64,000 nucleotides of DNA from Rhodococcus yunnanensis NBRC 103083 (lineage in GTDB: Bacteria > Actinomycetota > Actinomycetes > Mycobacteriales > Mycobacteriaceae), in the NCBI RefSeq assembly GCF_001895005.1, contig NZ_BCXH01000001.1:868001-932000 (forward strand), read 5' to 3'. Shown here piece by piece: positions 9,461 to 18,420 of the stretch (the stretch's first letter is position 1; every line of letters starts with the position of its first letter). A program made the translations under genes and the position numbers. The notes under the pieces are model-generated. The model was not told where the DNA came from, searched no databases, and saw only the letters and a list, made by a program, of their open reading frames with translations.

Positions 9461-10372
9461 TCAAGCCTGCGTTGCGGGTGCTTCTGCGGCAGGTGCGTCA
9501 GCGGCAGGTGCGTCAGCGGCAGGTGCGTCAGCGGCAGGTGCGTCAGCGGCGACGGGCGCCTCGGCTGCAGCTTCCTGAGTTGCCTCGGCTGCGGGCGATG
9601 CCTGTGCCAGCTGCTCCAGCTCCCACTCTGCGAGCGGCTCGCCTGCACCGACCTCGGGCTTGGCGTCGGTGCTCGTGTTCTGTCCGGCCCGTGCCTGCAC
9701 GCCCTCGGCGACTGCGGATGCGACGACCTTGGTCAGCAACGCAGCAGAACGAATCGCATCGTCATTACCCGGGATCGGGTAGTCGACGACGTCGGGGTCG
9801 CAGTTGGTGTCCAGGATCGCGATGACCGGGATCTTCAGCTTGCGAGCCTCGCCGACGGCGATGTGCTCCTTGTTGGTGTCGACGATCCAGATGGCCGAAG
9901 GAACCTTGGCCATGTCACGGATACCACCGAGGGTGCGATCGAGCTTGGTCATCTCACGCGTGAGCATGAGGATTTCCTTCTTGGTGCGACCCTCGAAGCC
10001 ACCGGTCTGCTCCATGGCCTCGAGCTCCTTGAGGCGGAGAAGACGCTTGTGGACAGTCTGGAAGTTGGTGAGCATGCCACCGAGCCAGCGCTGGTTCACG
10101 TAGGGCATACCCACGCGAGTTGCTTCAGCGGCGATGGACTCCTGTGCCTGCTTCTTCGTGCCGACGAAAAGAACCGTTCCACCGTGGGCGACGGTCTCCT
10201 TGACGAACTCGTAGGCCTTGTCGATGAAGGTCAGAGTCTGCTGCAAGTCGATGATGTAGATGCCGTTGCGGTCGGTGAAGATGAATCGCTTCATCTTCGG
10301 GTTCCAGCGACGGGTCTGGTGTCCGAAGTGTGTGCCGCTGTCGAGCAGCTGCTTCATGGTTACTACAGCCAT
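9461..10372 (-). CDS. rpsB: 30S ribosomal protein S2
   Basis: Small-subunit protein bound late to the 30S particle. The 303-residue product has the S2 core ([20 protein letters not shown] start, [21 protein letters not shown]-type segment) and an acidic, alanine-rich C-terminal tail of about 50 residues containing four copies of the pentapeptide ADAPA. The start at 10372 agrees with the family; the frame upstream to 10543 is spurious. Alanine-rich S2 tails are known in actinobacteria, but the near-perfect DNA repeat here suggests recent expansion. Confidence 0.96.
   Translation of the reverse strand: MAVVTMKQLLDSGTHFGHQTRRWNPKMKRFIFTDRNGIYIIDLQQTLTFIDKAYEFVKETVAHGGTVLFVGTKKQAQESIAAEATRVGMPYVNQRWLGGMLTNFQTVHKRLLRLKELEAMEQTGGFEGRTKKEILMLTREMTKLDRTLGGIRDMAKVPSAIWIVDTNKEHIAVGEARKLKIPVIAILDTNCDPDVVDYPIPGNDDAIRSAALLTKVVASAVAEGVQARAGQNTSTDAKPEVGAGEPLAEWELEQLAQASPAAEATQEAAAEAPVAADAPAADAPAADAPAADAPAAEAPATQA
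9486..9545. repeat. Four tandem 15-bp repeats in the rpsB 3' end
   Basis: Four identical copies of GCGGCAGGTGCGTCA (9486-9500, 9501-9515, 9516-9530, 9531-9545) plus a partial fifth. They encode the ADAPA repeats of the S2 tail. Unit length is a multiple of three, so copy-number change keeps the frame. Confidence 0.95.
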
Positions 10373-10703
10373 GGCTGAATAACTCTCTTTCGATTGCCGG
10401 TTGACGCAGAGTGTCGTTTGACCTCTGCCCTGGCGACCGCTGGCTACCGGACCCACGTACGAAAGAGGGACCGCCGGTAGCCGTGCTGCGCGAACACCAC
10501 CGAAGTAGTGTTCATGCGACGCGGACGCGCGAAGTCGACCCATGCGGGCACAGGTCGCTCGGCAAGTGTACGACCTCGACGTCCCGCAACATAACCGGAC
10601 CTCCTCGTCAAGCCCGCATTCGAGAATGTGGATGAATTCTCGCGCTATCCACAGTTATCGTTTCGATATCTTGCGCCGGATCGCAGTCGACGACGCTGAG
10701 AGC
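10373..10703. promoter_or_regulatory. Divergent intergenic region between rpsB and the M23 gene
   Basis: 331 bp with no credible gene. It must hold the rpsB promoter and leader on the minus strand and the peptidase promoter on the plus strand. Two nested inverted repeats lie at 10621-10640 (GAGAAT/ATTCTC) and 10627-10651 (GTGGAT/ATCCAC), just before an AT-richer stretch; TATCCACAG at 10645-10653 resembles a DnaA box with one mismatch. I cannot assign promoter boxes with confidence. Confidence 0.5.
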
Positions 10704-11195
10704 GTGAAACGCCTGTTCTCGATACTCGCCGTGGTGGTGTTCTGCGCCGCTGGTGCACCCGATGCCGCGGCTGATGCCTCCGCCGACTTCTCGTGGCCGT
10801 TGTCACCTCGCCCCGACATCGCCGCCACGTTCGATCCGCCCGAGTTCGACTGGTTGCCCGGACATCGCGGGGTGGACCTGAGCGGAACCGAGGGGCAATC
10901 GGTTCTGGCGGCGGGTGACGGCGTCGTCGTTCATGCAGGTCTCGTAGCCGGGAAGCCCGTGGTCTCCATCGACCATTCCAATGGACTGCGCACCACGTAC
11001 GAACCCGTGGTCGCGTCGGTCGCGGCGGGTGATCGGGTCGCACGCGGCGACGTCGTCGGCACGCTCACCGCAGGCCACGGGGCGTGCTCCCCGGCCTGCC
11101 TGCACTGGGGAGTCCGCCGCGGGCGAGAGTATCTGGACCCACTGAGGTTGGTGCGTCCGACACCGATCAGGCTGAAACCGTTTCAGCCGTCGTGA
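10704..11195 (+). CDS. Secreted M23-family peptidase-like protein
   Basis: A 163-residue exported protein: signal peptide of about 23 residues, then a compact LytM/M23 domain (GHRGVDLSG, GDGVVVHAG, YEPV, CLHWGVRRG). Active M23 enzymes use H and D of HxxxD (here H54 and D58) and both histidines of HxH; here the second motif reads CLH, so the first histidine is cysteine. It may still bind metal, or may be a non-catalytic regulator of peptidoglycan hydrolysis. Position next to rpsB matches a mycobacterial M23 gene. The GTG at 10704 is chosen because it begins the signal peptide. Confidence 0.85.
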   Translation: MKRLFSILAVVVFCAAGAPDAAADASADFSWPLSPRPDIAATFDPPEFDWLPGHRGVDLSGTEGQSVLAAGDGVVVHAGLVAGKPVVSIDHSNGLRTTYEPVVASVAAGDRVARGDVVGTLTAGHGACSPACLHWGVRRGREYLDPLRLVRPTPIRLKPFQPS

Positions 11196-11204
11196 TTGCG
11201 GTGG

Positions 11205-12533
11205 TCAACGCCAATTGGCGCCGGAGTGACGACCGGACGCCACTGGAAAATCGTCGGCAACCATCGCGGCGAGCTCGACGAACGCGGAGCGCGTCTGAGG
11301 ACGAAGCAGGTTCAGGTCGACAACGGCGCCTTCGGCCAGGTGCTCGTCGAACGGCACCACGAGCACCGCGCGGCATCGTTCGAGGAAATGCTGCGTCAAC
11401 AGGTTCATGTCCACCGTCGACGAACCCGGTCGCACCGAACTGATCACCACGACGGTGCGCTCGACCAGATGGCCGTAACCGTGCAACTGAAGCCAATCGA
11501 GTGTGGCGGCGGCGCTGCGAGCTCCGTCGACGGCCGGCGAGGACACGAGAACGAGCGCATTTGCCAACTGGAGGACGCCGTTCATCGCCGAATGCATGAT
11601 GCCGGTTCCACAGTCGGTAAGGATGAGGTTGTAGTACACCTGCAGCATCTCGATCACCGACCGGTAGTCCTGCTCGCCGAACATTTCGGACGCCGCTGGA
11701 TCACGTTCACCGGCAAGCACTTCGAGACGACTGGGCGCCTGCGACGTATGCGCACGAATATCGGAGTAACGCCGGATGTTGGGTGCGTCCGCGAGCAGAT
11801 CACGGACCGTCGACGATGTCTGGCGCGGGACACGCTCACCGAGTGTGCCGAAGTCCGGATTCGCATCCACTGCGATCACACAGTCTCCGCGCAATGAGGC
11901 GAAGGTCGACCCGAGCCCGAGCGTCGTGGTGGTCTTTCCGACGCCGCCCTTGAGCGAGAGGAACGCGATCCGATAGTCACCGAGCACGGGTTGTCTGATC
12001 CGGTCGACCTGGTTTCGGTAGCGCTCCTCGGCAGTGGATTCGCCAGGATTGATGACGCCGCCGGTCAGCCGGTGTACGCCGCGCCGCCAGCCCGACGTCG
12101 ATGCCCTGCGCGGGCGCTTCAGGAGCGCATCGGGCGCGAGGTCCTGGCTTGTCGGCGGATAGAACTGACCGGTGGGGACGGGGCCGGTCTGCGCCCGCTC
12201 GCCTGCCGCCGACTGTTCGAGCTGCGGGCCGCCGGGCGCCGACCACGGCGGAGTCCAGTTCTCCCCGCGCTGCGAGCCGGTGGTGTCGACGGCCTCGCCT
12301 GCAGGTGAGGTGTACTTGGGCGGCGGCTGACGATCCGATCGAGGCGACTGCCAGGGCGGGGGCCGACGATCGGAGTTCACCGGGTTCGTCCCGATCGGGG
12401 GCACGCGGTCGACGTCGGATGCCGACCTGACCTGATCGATGGGTACTGCGGTGGACCGAAATTGCCGACCTTGACCCGTGTGATCATGAATCGACCACGC
12501 GGCTGACGTGCCTTGTGGTTTTTCGCGGTCCAC
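11205..12533 (-). CDS. MinD/ParA-like ATPase with proline-rich N-terminus (EspI-like)
   Basis: About 442 residues. The first 180 are hydrophilic and rich in P, Q, R and S; the C-terminal 250 form a deviant-Walker P-loop ATPase with KGGVGKT at about residues 195-201, a following DANPDFGTLGERV segment, and LTDCGTG as the Walker B-like motif. The layout resembles EspI and other type VII secretion-linked or positioning ATPases, but no ESX or ParB gene is nearby. Start uncertain: GTG at 12533 is preferred, because the stretch up to 12605 is AT-richer and looks like promoter. It is convergent with the M23 gene, 9 bp apart. Confidence 0.7.
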   Translation of the reverse strand: MDREKPQGTSAAWSIHDHTGQGRQFRSTAVPIDQVRSASDVDRVPPIGTNPVNSDRRPPPWQSPRSDRQPPPKYTSPAGEAVDTTGSQRGENWTPPWSAPGGPQLEQSAAGERAQTGPVPTGQFYPPTSQDLAPDALLKRPRRASTSGWRRGVHRLTGGVINPGESTAEERYRNQVDRIRQPVLGDYRIAFLSLKGGVGKTTTTLGLGSTFASLRGDCVIAVDANPDFGTLGERVPRQTSSTVRDLLADAPNIRRYSDIRAHTSQAPSRLEVLAGERDPAASEMFGEQDYRSVIEMLQVYYNLILTDCGTGIMHSAMNGVLQLANALVLVSSPAVDGARSAAATLDWLQLHGYGHLVERTVVVISSVRPGSSTVDMNLLTQHFLERCRAVLVVPFDEHLAEGAVVDLNLLRPQTRSAFVELAAMVADDFPVASGRHSGANWR

Positions 12534-12662
12534 GGTCCCCCCGTATCCGGATTTTCGTGTTCGTTTTCGGACGCGGCCGTCCGTACAGCCGACAATACTT
12601 TGCATGCGGTTTGTTTCGCCACGACGCTACCAAATCGCCGAAGCCCGCCCACCCTGGACGGG

Positions 12663-13589
12663 TCATGCGCGCGGATGTGCACGGTCGTGGACCGCACGAA
12701 GCCGGTCCACCGACACATGCGTGTAGATCTGCGTCGTCGAGAGCGATGCATGCCCGAGCAGCTCCTGCACCACGCGCAGATCTGCACCCCCCTCCAGCAG
12801 ATGCGTGGCGGCGGAGTGGCGGAGGCCGTGTGGTCCCATCTCCGGGACTCCCGGTACCGATGCGAGCACCTCGTGCACAGCGGTGCGCGCCTGTCTCGGA
12901 TCGATTCGGCCACCTCGCCGCCCGAGGAGCAGCGCACTCGCCGATCGGTCGGTGGCCAGACGCGGGCGTCCGTAGGTGATCCACGCATCGAGAGCGCGGG
13001 ACGCAGGGAGCCCGTACGGCGCGGACCGCTCCTTGTCGCCCTTGCCGATCACGCGAACCAGCCGTCGCCCGGTGTCCACGTCGTCCACATCGAGTCCACA
13101 CAGTTCACCCACCCGGATGCCGGTCGCGTACAACATCTCGACGATCAGTCGGTCTCTGAGCGCGATCGGATCCAGTTCTGCTGCACCCGATTCCGCCGAG
13201 GCCAACGCCGCCGAGGCCTGATTCTGCTTGAGCACCGTCGGCAGCGCTCGCTTCGCCGACGGAGAAGCCAGCCGAAGGGCCGGATCCGCGTCGACACGGC
13301 CCGTTCGCGTCAACCACGCAGTGAAGACCCGAGCCGAGGATGTTCGACGCGACATCGACGATCGCGCCGACCCTGCGCGAGCCTGCCCTGCCAGCCACGA
13401 TCGCAACAGCCGGAGATCGATGTCGCCCACATTCACCGAGGAGCGCTCGACGACGAGGTAGTGCAGCAAGGACTCCGCGTCCGAAACGTACGCACGAATC
13501 GTGTGGAGGGACCGTCCCTTGGCGAGCTCGAGGTGTTCGGCGTACTCCTCGAGATGAGCACTCAACGGAGGCGGGAGTGCGTCGGCCAT
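12663..13589 (-). CDS. xerC: Tyrosine recombinase XerC
   Basis: Site-specific recombinase that resolves chromosome dimers at dif with XerD, near the septum. The 308-residue product has the N-terminal SAM-like DNA-binding half and all catalytic residues: R159 (TGIRVGEL), K183 (GKGDKER), H254 and R257 ([12 protein letters not shown]), H280 (LLGHASL) and Y289 (TQIYTHV). No integron or prophage features surround it, and synteny matches the core xerC, not a phage integrase. Confidence 0.93.
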   Translation of the reverse strand: MADALPPPLSAHLEEYAEHLELAKGRSLHTIRAYVSDAESLLHYLVVERSSVNVGDIDLRLLRSWLAGQARAGSARSSMSRRTSSARVFTAWLTRTGRVDADPALRLASPSAKRALPTVLKQNQASAALASAESGAAELDPIALRDRLIVEMLYATGIRVGELCGLDVDDVDTGRRLVRVIGKGDKERSAPYGLPASRALDAWITYGRPRLATDRSASALLLGRRGGRIDPRQARTAVHEVLASVPGVPEMGPHGLRHSAATHLLEGGADLRVVQELLGHASLSTTQIYTHVSVDRLRAVHDRAHPRA

Positions 13590-13655
13590 GAACCAACAGT
13601 GACCTGTCGACCCCGTCGTGGCAACACGGCGCGCCGGTACCCCTGGAGCGGCACG

Positions 13656-14438
13656 CTAGGCGTTCGAACCTGCTTCGGCTTCCGCCAGTTCACGCTTCCA
13701 TACCCGGAAGTTCTCCTCGGTACGGCCCCGTCGCCAGTATCCGGAAATCGAGGCCCACTCGGCGGGCACGCCCCGCTCCTTGCGAACGTAGCTGCGAAGG
13801 TTGTGCATCACTGCCTGCGCCTCGCCGTGAATGAACACCTGGACCTGCCCCGGCAGCCACTCGGTACGTCGGACAGCATCGATGAGCGGCGCATTGTCTC
13901 CGGCCTTGTCCTCCGAGACCTCGTTCGATCCGGCACCGCGATGAATCCACGTCACATCGACGAGGGCGAGAGTTTCCATGTAGATCTCGTCCTTGCGGTC
14001 CGCGACCTCGACGAAGACCTTCGCGATCGCATCTTCCGGCAGCGCCTCCACGGCAGCCGAGATCGCAGGAATCGCCGACTCGTCTCCTGCGAACAGGTGC
14101 CAGTCCGCATCCGCGCGCGGTTTGTACGCCCCGTTCGGCCCGTACAGTCCGATGGTGTCTCCGGGCTTGGCGTTCGCTGCCCACGGGCCTGCGACGCCTT
14201 CGTCGCCGTGCACGACGAAGTCGATGGCGACCTCGCGGGCATCCTGATCGACGGATCGAATCGTGTACGTCCGCTTGATCTCGTCGTCCTCGGGTCCGAA
14301 GGCGAGTTTGACGTAGGAGTCGGTGTAGTCGACCGGTTCGAAGTCCTCGAAACCTGGATCGCCGAGATACACACGCTGCATGTGGGGTGTCAGTGCCTCT
14401 GTGCGAAGGACGGTCAATGTCGTCTTGCGTCGTGCCAC
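13656..14438 (-). CDS. Siderophore-interacting protein (NAD(P)H flavin ferric reductase)
   Basis: A 260-residue protein of the ViuB/SIP family: N-terminal FAD-binding domain with RTYTIR at residues 56-61, and a C-terminal SIP domain ending in the HNLRSYVRKERG and ISGYWRRGRTEENF segments. Such proteins reduce ferric siderophores in the cytosol to release iron. No siderophore biosynthesis or uptake gene is adjacent. A weak iron-box-like half site lies upstream (14484-14502), suggesting iron control. Confidence 0.88.
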   Translation of the reverse strand: MARRKTTLTVLRTEALTPHMQRVYLGDPGFEDFEPVDYTDSYVKLAFGPEDDEIKRTYTIRSVDQDAREVAIDFVVHGDEGVAGPWAANAKPGDTIGLYGPNGAYKPRADADWHLFAGDESAIPAISAAVEALPEDAIAKVFVEVADRKDEIYMETLALVDVTWIHRGAGSNEVSEDKAGDNAPLIDAVRRTEWLPGQVQVFIHGEAQAVMHNLRSYVRKERGVPAEWASISGYWRRGRTEENFRVWKRELAEAEAGSNA

Positions 14439-14483
14439 CTGTTTCAGCCTTTCCGAGCTGTCGAGCGTTCCGTGAATGTTCCG

Positions 14484-14502
14484 GTGAGTAAGCGTTACCT
14501 AA
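14484..14502 (-). promoter_or_regulatory. Possible IdeR/DtxR-box half site
   Basis: Read on the minus strand, TTAGGTAACGCTTACTCAC keeps the left TTAGGT half of the DtxR/IdeR consensus but matches the right half poorly. It lies about 46 bp before the siderophore-interacting protein start. Position and gene function support it; the sequence match alone is weak. Confidence 0.35.
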
Positions 14503-14536
14503 ATAGGCTACCGGCATGTTCGCACGCGGTGCGCCG

Positions 14537-15661
14537 TCACGCTCTGGCCAGACGGAACCAACCTGTCTCGTCGCTGGCGGCGAAACCCTCCAATTCGAGC
14601 AGCGGGAGAACCGATCTGACCTTGACCAGGGGCAGCGCCGAGCGTTCCGACAGCTCCACGGGCGACACCGATCCCGAGGCCGGCAGTGCCTCGTACACGA
14701 GCAGAGCCGATTCCGACAACGCGTCGATGTCGCGAAACATCGACGGCCGCCCGTCCCCCACATCACCGATCGTTCCGATCTCGGCCACGATGTCGTGTGC
14801 ATTCGCCACCAAACGCGCCTCCCCCTCACGGATCATCCGGTGGCAGCCTTTCGACGACGCCGATGTGACCGGCCCTGGCACGGCGAGGACGGGCCGTCCC
14901 AGCTTGTGTGCCCATGCAGCTGTGTTTCTGGCACCGCTTCGCCATCCTGCTTCGACGACGACCACGGCGGACCCGAGTCCTGCGACGAGTCGGTTTCTGG
15001 CGAGAAAGCGGTGCTTGGCCGGCGTAGTGCCCGGTGCGTACTCGCTGATCACAGCACCCGATTCCTTGATGCGTCCGAGTAGACGCGCGTGTCCCGACGG
15101 ATATGCGCGGTCGATGCCGCACGCCAACACCGCAACGGTTGCACCACCGACGCCGAGTGCCGCACGATGCGCGGCGGCGTCGATTCCGAATGCAGCACCG
15201 GAGACGATCGTCCATCCGTCCACCGCCAGATCACCCGACATCTCGGCGGTCACGTGTTCGCCGTACGCGGTCGCGGCACGCGTCCCGACCACAGCCACGG
15301 AGCGCTCGCACAGTTCGTCGAGCGATATGCCCCCGAGGACCCACAGCGCGAAGGGTGCACTCTGATCCGACGCAGTGGGCATTCCTGCGCCGTCGAACGA
15401 GAGAAGCTGCCACGCGGGCCACTCGTCGTCGTCCGGCGTGATCAGGCGCCCTCCCAGCGCCGAGATCAGGTCGAGATCGGCCGCGGCCGTATCGATGTGT
15501 GCGCGGACCTGAAGCCGCTCGCCGAAACGTCCGCGCTCGAGTTCGATCCGAGCTGCCTCGGGTCCTGCGTGCACCGCGAAGTCTGCGAGTTCGCGGTGCG
15601 GCCCCTGAGCGACACGTGAGAGGTATGCCCACGCGAGCTTCCTTCGATCGTGATCGGTCAC
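14537..15661 (-). CDS. dprA: DNA-processing protein DprA
   Basis: Rossmann-fold protein that loads RecA on incoming single-stranded DNA during natural transformation, and is also widespread in non-transformable bacteria. The 374-residue product has VVGTRAATAYG, the SGAAFGIDAAAHRAAL motif, SEYAPGT-type and GCHRMIREGE segments, and a C-terminal winged-helix-like part. The GTG at 15661 overlaps the comM stop by 4 bp, indicating coupling. A longer open frame reaching 16768 is only the antisense-like shadow of comM. Confidence 0.93.
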   Translation of the reverse strand: MTDHDRRKLAWAYLSRVAQGPHRELADFAVHAGPEAARIELERGRFGERLQVRAHIDTAAADLDLISALGGRLITPDDDEWPAWQLLSFDGAGMPTASDQSAPFALWVLGGISLDELCERSVAVVGTRAATAYGEHVTAEMSGDLAVDGWTIVSGAAFGIDAAAHRAALGVGGATVAVLACGIDRAYPSGHARLLGRIKESGAVISEYAPGTTPAKHRFLARNRLVAGLGSAVVVVEAGWRSGARNTAAWAHKLGRPVLAVPGPVTSASSKGCHRMIREGEARLVANAHDIVAEIGTIGDVGDGRPSMFRDIDALSESALLVYEALPASGSVSPVELSERSALPLVKVRSVLPLLELEGFAASDETGWFRLARA

Positions 15662-17166
15662 ATCGTCCCCCTGTCTCGAAAGTCCAGAGCTGCGCCGACC
15701 TCGTCGATCCCCGGCATACTCGTTCCGGCCAGGTCCGACAGAGTCCACGAGACCCGAAGTGCTCGATCCGCGCCGCGCGCGGTGAGCGAACCGTTTCTCA
15801 ACGCCCGCTCGATCGGCCGCACTGCATCTCGGGACAGCGTGAACTTCTGACGCAGAGCTGGACCGGGCACCTCGGCGTTGGTACGCCAGCCGTACTCGCG
15901 CCAGCGTTCTGCTGCCGCATCTCGTGCACCGGTGACTCGGGCTCGCACATGCTCGGTCGACTCGCCGATCTCGTCGGTCAGCGCACCCGAGGCAACAGCC
16001 ATCATCGTGATCCGAAGGTCGACCCGATCGAGCAACGGACCCGACAACTTCCCGAGGTATTTCCGCCTGACCGTCGGCGCGCATACACAATCGGAGTTTC
16101 TGGCCGGTGCGCATGGACACGGATTCGCCGCGAGCACCAGCTGGAACCGCGCCGGGTATCGGGCGACACCATCGCGTCGGGCAATCCGAATCTCTCCGTC
16201 CTCCAACGGCGTTCGCAATGCTTCGAGCACTTTCGGTCCCATTTCCGCGCACTCGTCGAGAAACAGAACTCCGCGGTGCGCCCGGCTGACCGCCCCTGGC
16301 TTTGCCATTCCTGTGCCGCCGCCCACCATGGCACTCACTGTCGTCGAGTGATGCGGGGCGATGAACGGCGGCGAACTGATCAACGGGTGATCGCCGGTCA
16401 GCGTTCCCGCAACCGAGTGAATCGCAGTCACCTCGAGAGATTCCGTTTCGGTCAACGGTGGGAGGATCCCTGGAAGCCGCTGCGCCAACATCGTTTTGCC
16501 GATTCCCGGCGGACCCGTCAACATGACGTGGTGCGCACCAGCCGCTGCAACCTCCAGTGCCCAGCGGGCCTCCGGTTGTCCGACCACTTCGCTCATGTCG
16601 GGATACGTATCCGGTTCCCCCCACGCCACCGGCATCGGCTGGCACAGTGCTCCGTCTCCACGAAGCCAGGCGACGGTTTCCTTCAACGAACGCGAACCGA
16701 GCACGTCGATGCCGTCCACCAGACCTGCCTCGGCCAGCCCCGCCATCGGGACGACCACGGACGACCAACCGGCCTTCTTCACCGCGAGCACAGCCGGTAG
16801 GACTCCGCGCACGTGCCGCAGGCGACCATCGAGCGCCAACTCACCGAGGAATACCGTTCGGCGAAGAGATCCACGAGGGATTTGCTTGTCCGCATCCAGT
16901 ACGGCCAACGCGAGCGCCAAATCGTAGACCGATCCGACCTTGGGTAGCGTGGCCGGCGACAACGCCAGTATTACTCGCGAATCCGGCCACTTCCCACCGG
17001 AATTCGTGACGGCGGCTTTCACCCGATCACGCGACTCGTTCAACGCGGTGTCCGGCAATCCGACCAGATGAACCCCTGGCAGCCCTCGCCCGATGTCCGC
17101 TTCGATTTCGACGACCTGACCGTCGACGCCACTGACCGCCACCGAGAACGCTCGCCCCAACGCCAT
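15658..17166 (-). CDS. comM: YifB/ComM family Mg-chelatase-like AAA ATPase
   Basis: A 502-residue AAA+ protein: N-terminal Lon-like ChlI domain (VHLVGLPDTALNESRDRVKA), then ATPase with Walker A GPPGIGKT, Walker B LFLDECAE and the Mg-chelatase C-terminal domain. ComM is a helicase that promotes branch migration of donor DNA in natural transformation. Its ATG at 17166 overlaps the yraN TGA by 1 bp (TGATG), so yraN-comM-dprA is one coupled operon. Confidence 0.93.
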   Translation of the reverse strand: MALGRAFSVAVSGVDGQVVEIEADIGRGLPGVHLVGLPDTALNESRDRVKAAVTNSGGKWPDSRVILALSPATLPKVGSVYDLALALAVLDADKQIPRGSLRRTVFLGELALDGRLRHVRGVLPAVLAVKKAGWSSVVVPMAGLAEAGLVDGIDVLGSRSLKETVAWLRGDGALCQPMPVAWGEPDTYPDMSEVVGQPEARWALEVAAAGAHHVMLTGPPGIGKTMLAQRLPGILPPLTETESLEVTAIHSVAGTLTGDHPLISSPPFIAPHHSTTVSAMVGGGTGMAKPGAVSRAHRGVLFLDECAEMGPKVLEALRTPLEDGEIRIARRDGVARYPARFQLVLAANPCPCAPARNSDCVCAPTVRRKYLGKLSGPLLDRVDLRITMMAVASGALTDEIGESTEHVRARVTGARDAAAERWREYGWRTNAEVPGPALRQKFTLSRDAVRPIERALRNGSLTARGADRALRVSWTLSDLAGTSMPGIDEVGAALDFRDRGTM

Positions 17167-17519
17167 CAGAACGCCCCGCGTCGGTGCGAGATCACCGGGT
17201 CGCCGTCGTACGAGATCACGATCGCCACCACGTCGAATCGCAGTTCGACCCAGGGACTTCCACGTTCCTGCAGCCACGCCAGCGCCAACGTGCGAATTCG
17301 TTGCTGCTTGGCGAAGGTCACCGACTCGGCAGGCGTCCCGTACCCCGTCCCTGAACGGGTCTTCACCTCCACGAAGACCATGACGGCACCGTCGCGAGCC
17401 ACTATGTCCAGCTCACCGTGCCTGCACCGCCAATTACGATCGACGAGCTCCATACCGCCGTCGACCAGATGCAGCGCCGCCAGTGCCTCGCCGCGAGCCC
17501 CCAGTTCCGCCTTCGACAT
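17166..17519 (-). CDS. UPF0102 (YraN) predicted endonuclease-fold protein
   Basis: A 116-residue protein with the restriction-endonuclease-like YraN core: early GARGEALAALHL, then RHGELDIVARDG and VFVEVKTR, which supply the D and ExK-type acidic/lysine residues. The function is not settled; genome context links the family to DNA processing. The start at 17519 has GGGGGAGA close upstream and gives the usual length; the frame continues to 17564 without similarity. Confidence 0.88.
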   Translation of the reverse strand: MSKAELGARGEALAALHLVDGGMELVDRNWRCRHGELDIVARDGAVMVFVEVKTRSGTGYGTPAESVTFAKQQRIRTLALAWLQERGSPWVELRFDVVAIVISYDGDPVISHRRGAF

Positions 17520-17819
17520 CGTCTCCCCCAAGTGATCGTCGGCTCGCTTTGCCGAACCGATCACCTGACGATCCGCTGCGCGGCAGGGCCGAATTCTGGG
17601 AAAACCCAGGTCGAGAATTACCCTGTGGACAACGCCGACACCTGTGGACGAACGACGCTGCCAGAGGGCTGCGCCGACAGCGGATGTCGGACCGATCTGC
17701 TAAAGGGCGCGAGGGCGTCGTATAACCACCACATTGTTCCGCCCGTTTCGGTCACCGAGAAACAACGTATCCGCGCGAGCCACATCACCGATCCGAATTG
17801 CGTCACCGAATGGATACGA
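17520..17819. promoter_or_regulatory. Leader region of the yraN-comM-dprA operon
   Basis: About 300 bp without a credible gene between the lsr2 terminator and yraN. It contains a bulged hairpin at 17532-17562 (GTGATCG...CGATCAC with a GGC/GCC inner part) close to the yraN start, which could act in the 5' leader. The word CTGTGGAC occurs twice (about 17622 and 17641). A 62-codon open frame on the minus strand has no supporting start signal. Confidence 0.45.
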
Positions 17820-17854
17820 CGATGCCCCCGACCGTCTTACGGTCGGGGGCATCG
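17820..17854 (-). terminator. Terminator downstream of lsr2
   Basis: Perfect 14-bp stem (CGATGCCCCCGACC and complement) around a 7-nt loop, 27 nt past the lsr2 stop. No strong T-run follows, as is usual in actinobacteria. Confidence 0.8.
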
Positions 17855-17881
17855 AGTGCCGAAATCATGCGAACAACAGAT

Positions 17882-18220
17882 TCAGTGTGCTGCCTCGTAC
17901 GCCGACTGCACGTCCTGGCTGATTCGCCCTCTCGCACTGACGTCGTAACCGTTGTCGCGAGCCCAGGCACGAATGTCCTGCAGGTCCACCTTGCCCCGCG
18001 CAGGTGCGGCGCCGGCTTTCTTCACTCGACGCCCGGATACCTTCTCCGCGTGCTCGATCCAGAAGGCCAACTGCTCGTGCAATTCGTTCGCATGCTTCAG
18101 GTTCAGATCGATGCGGTACTGATTGCCGCCGATCCCGAATTCTATGGTCTCGCCTTGTCCATCCTTGATAACCGACCCATCGACATCATCGATCATTTGA
18201 ACGAGTGTCTTGCGCGCCAT
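17882..18220 (-). CDS. lsr2: Lsr2 nucleoid-associated silencing protein
   Basis: H-NS analogue of actinobacteria: a DNA-bridging protein that binds AT-rich minor groove and silences foreign genes. The 112-residue product has the N-terminal oligomerization domain (MARKTLVQMIDDVDGS) and the C-terminal DNA-binding domain with DIRAWARDNGYDVSARGRIS; the RGR AT-hook-like core is intact. The ATG at 18220 was chosen from the family start; the frame extends 7 codons further. The leader is AT-rich with inverted repeats, a plausible autoregulatory target. Confidence 0.95.
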   Translation of the reverse strand: MARKTLVQMIDDVDGSVIKDGQGETIEFGIGGNQYRIDLNLKHANELHEQLAFWIEHAEKVSGRRVKKAGAAPARGKVDLQDIRAWARDNGYDVSARGRISQDVQSAYEAAH

Positions 18221-18246
18221 GTCCGAACCTCTAACAGTCAAGGGAT

Positions 18247-18292
18247 TGTATTATGAATACATTTGTACCACTCTATCCGCTGCCAGTACAAA
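18247..18292. promoter_or_regulatory. Inverted repeats in the AT-rich lsr2 upstream region
   Basis: Two perfect inverted repeats: TGTATT-ATG-AATACA (18247-18261) and TTTGTAC...GTACAAA (18262-18268 with 18286-18292). On the minus strand, TTGTAC and TACAAA are 18 bp apart and could serve as -35 and -10 boxes. The stretch is clearly more AT-rich than its surroundings, which suits Lsr2 binding to its own promoter. Confidence 0.5.
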
Positions 18293-18420
18293 CATCCGAG
18301 AAATTCACAGAATTCATCGAACTCGAATACCGGAAGGATTTGCGCGCACCGTCTCGCAGCCGAAACAATTTGTTCCAGCAAATCCACTGCAATGCAACGG
18401 TATTCGAACTCGAAATCGAT

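Noticed and set aside
10645..10653. A possible DnaA box (origin signal).
   Set aside because: A single near match without a cluster, and none of dnaA, dnaN, recF or gidA is near.
12663..13589. Phage integrase or integron recombinase.
   Set aside because: The gene is in the core order expected for xerC, with no attachment site or cargo visible.
14537..16768. A 743-residue DprA.
   Set aside because: The N-terminal half is the out-of-frame shadow of comM; GTG at 15661 with a 4-bp overlap is a normal start.
17618..17806. A 62-codon minus-strand frame upstream of yraN.
   Set aside because: No Shine-Dalgarno sequence, no similarity, and it overlaps the expected promoter region.
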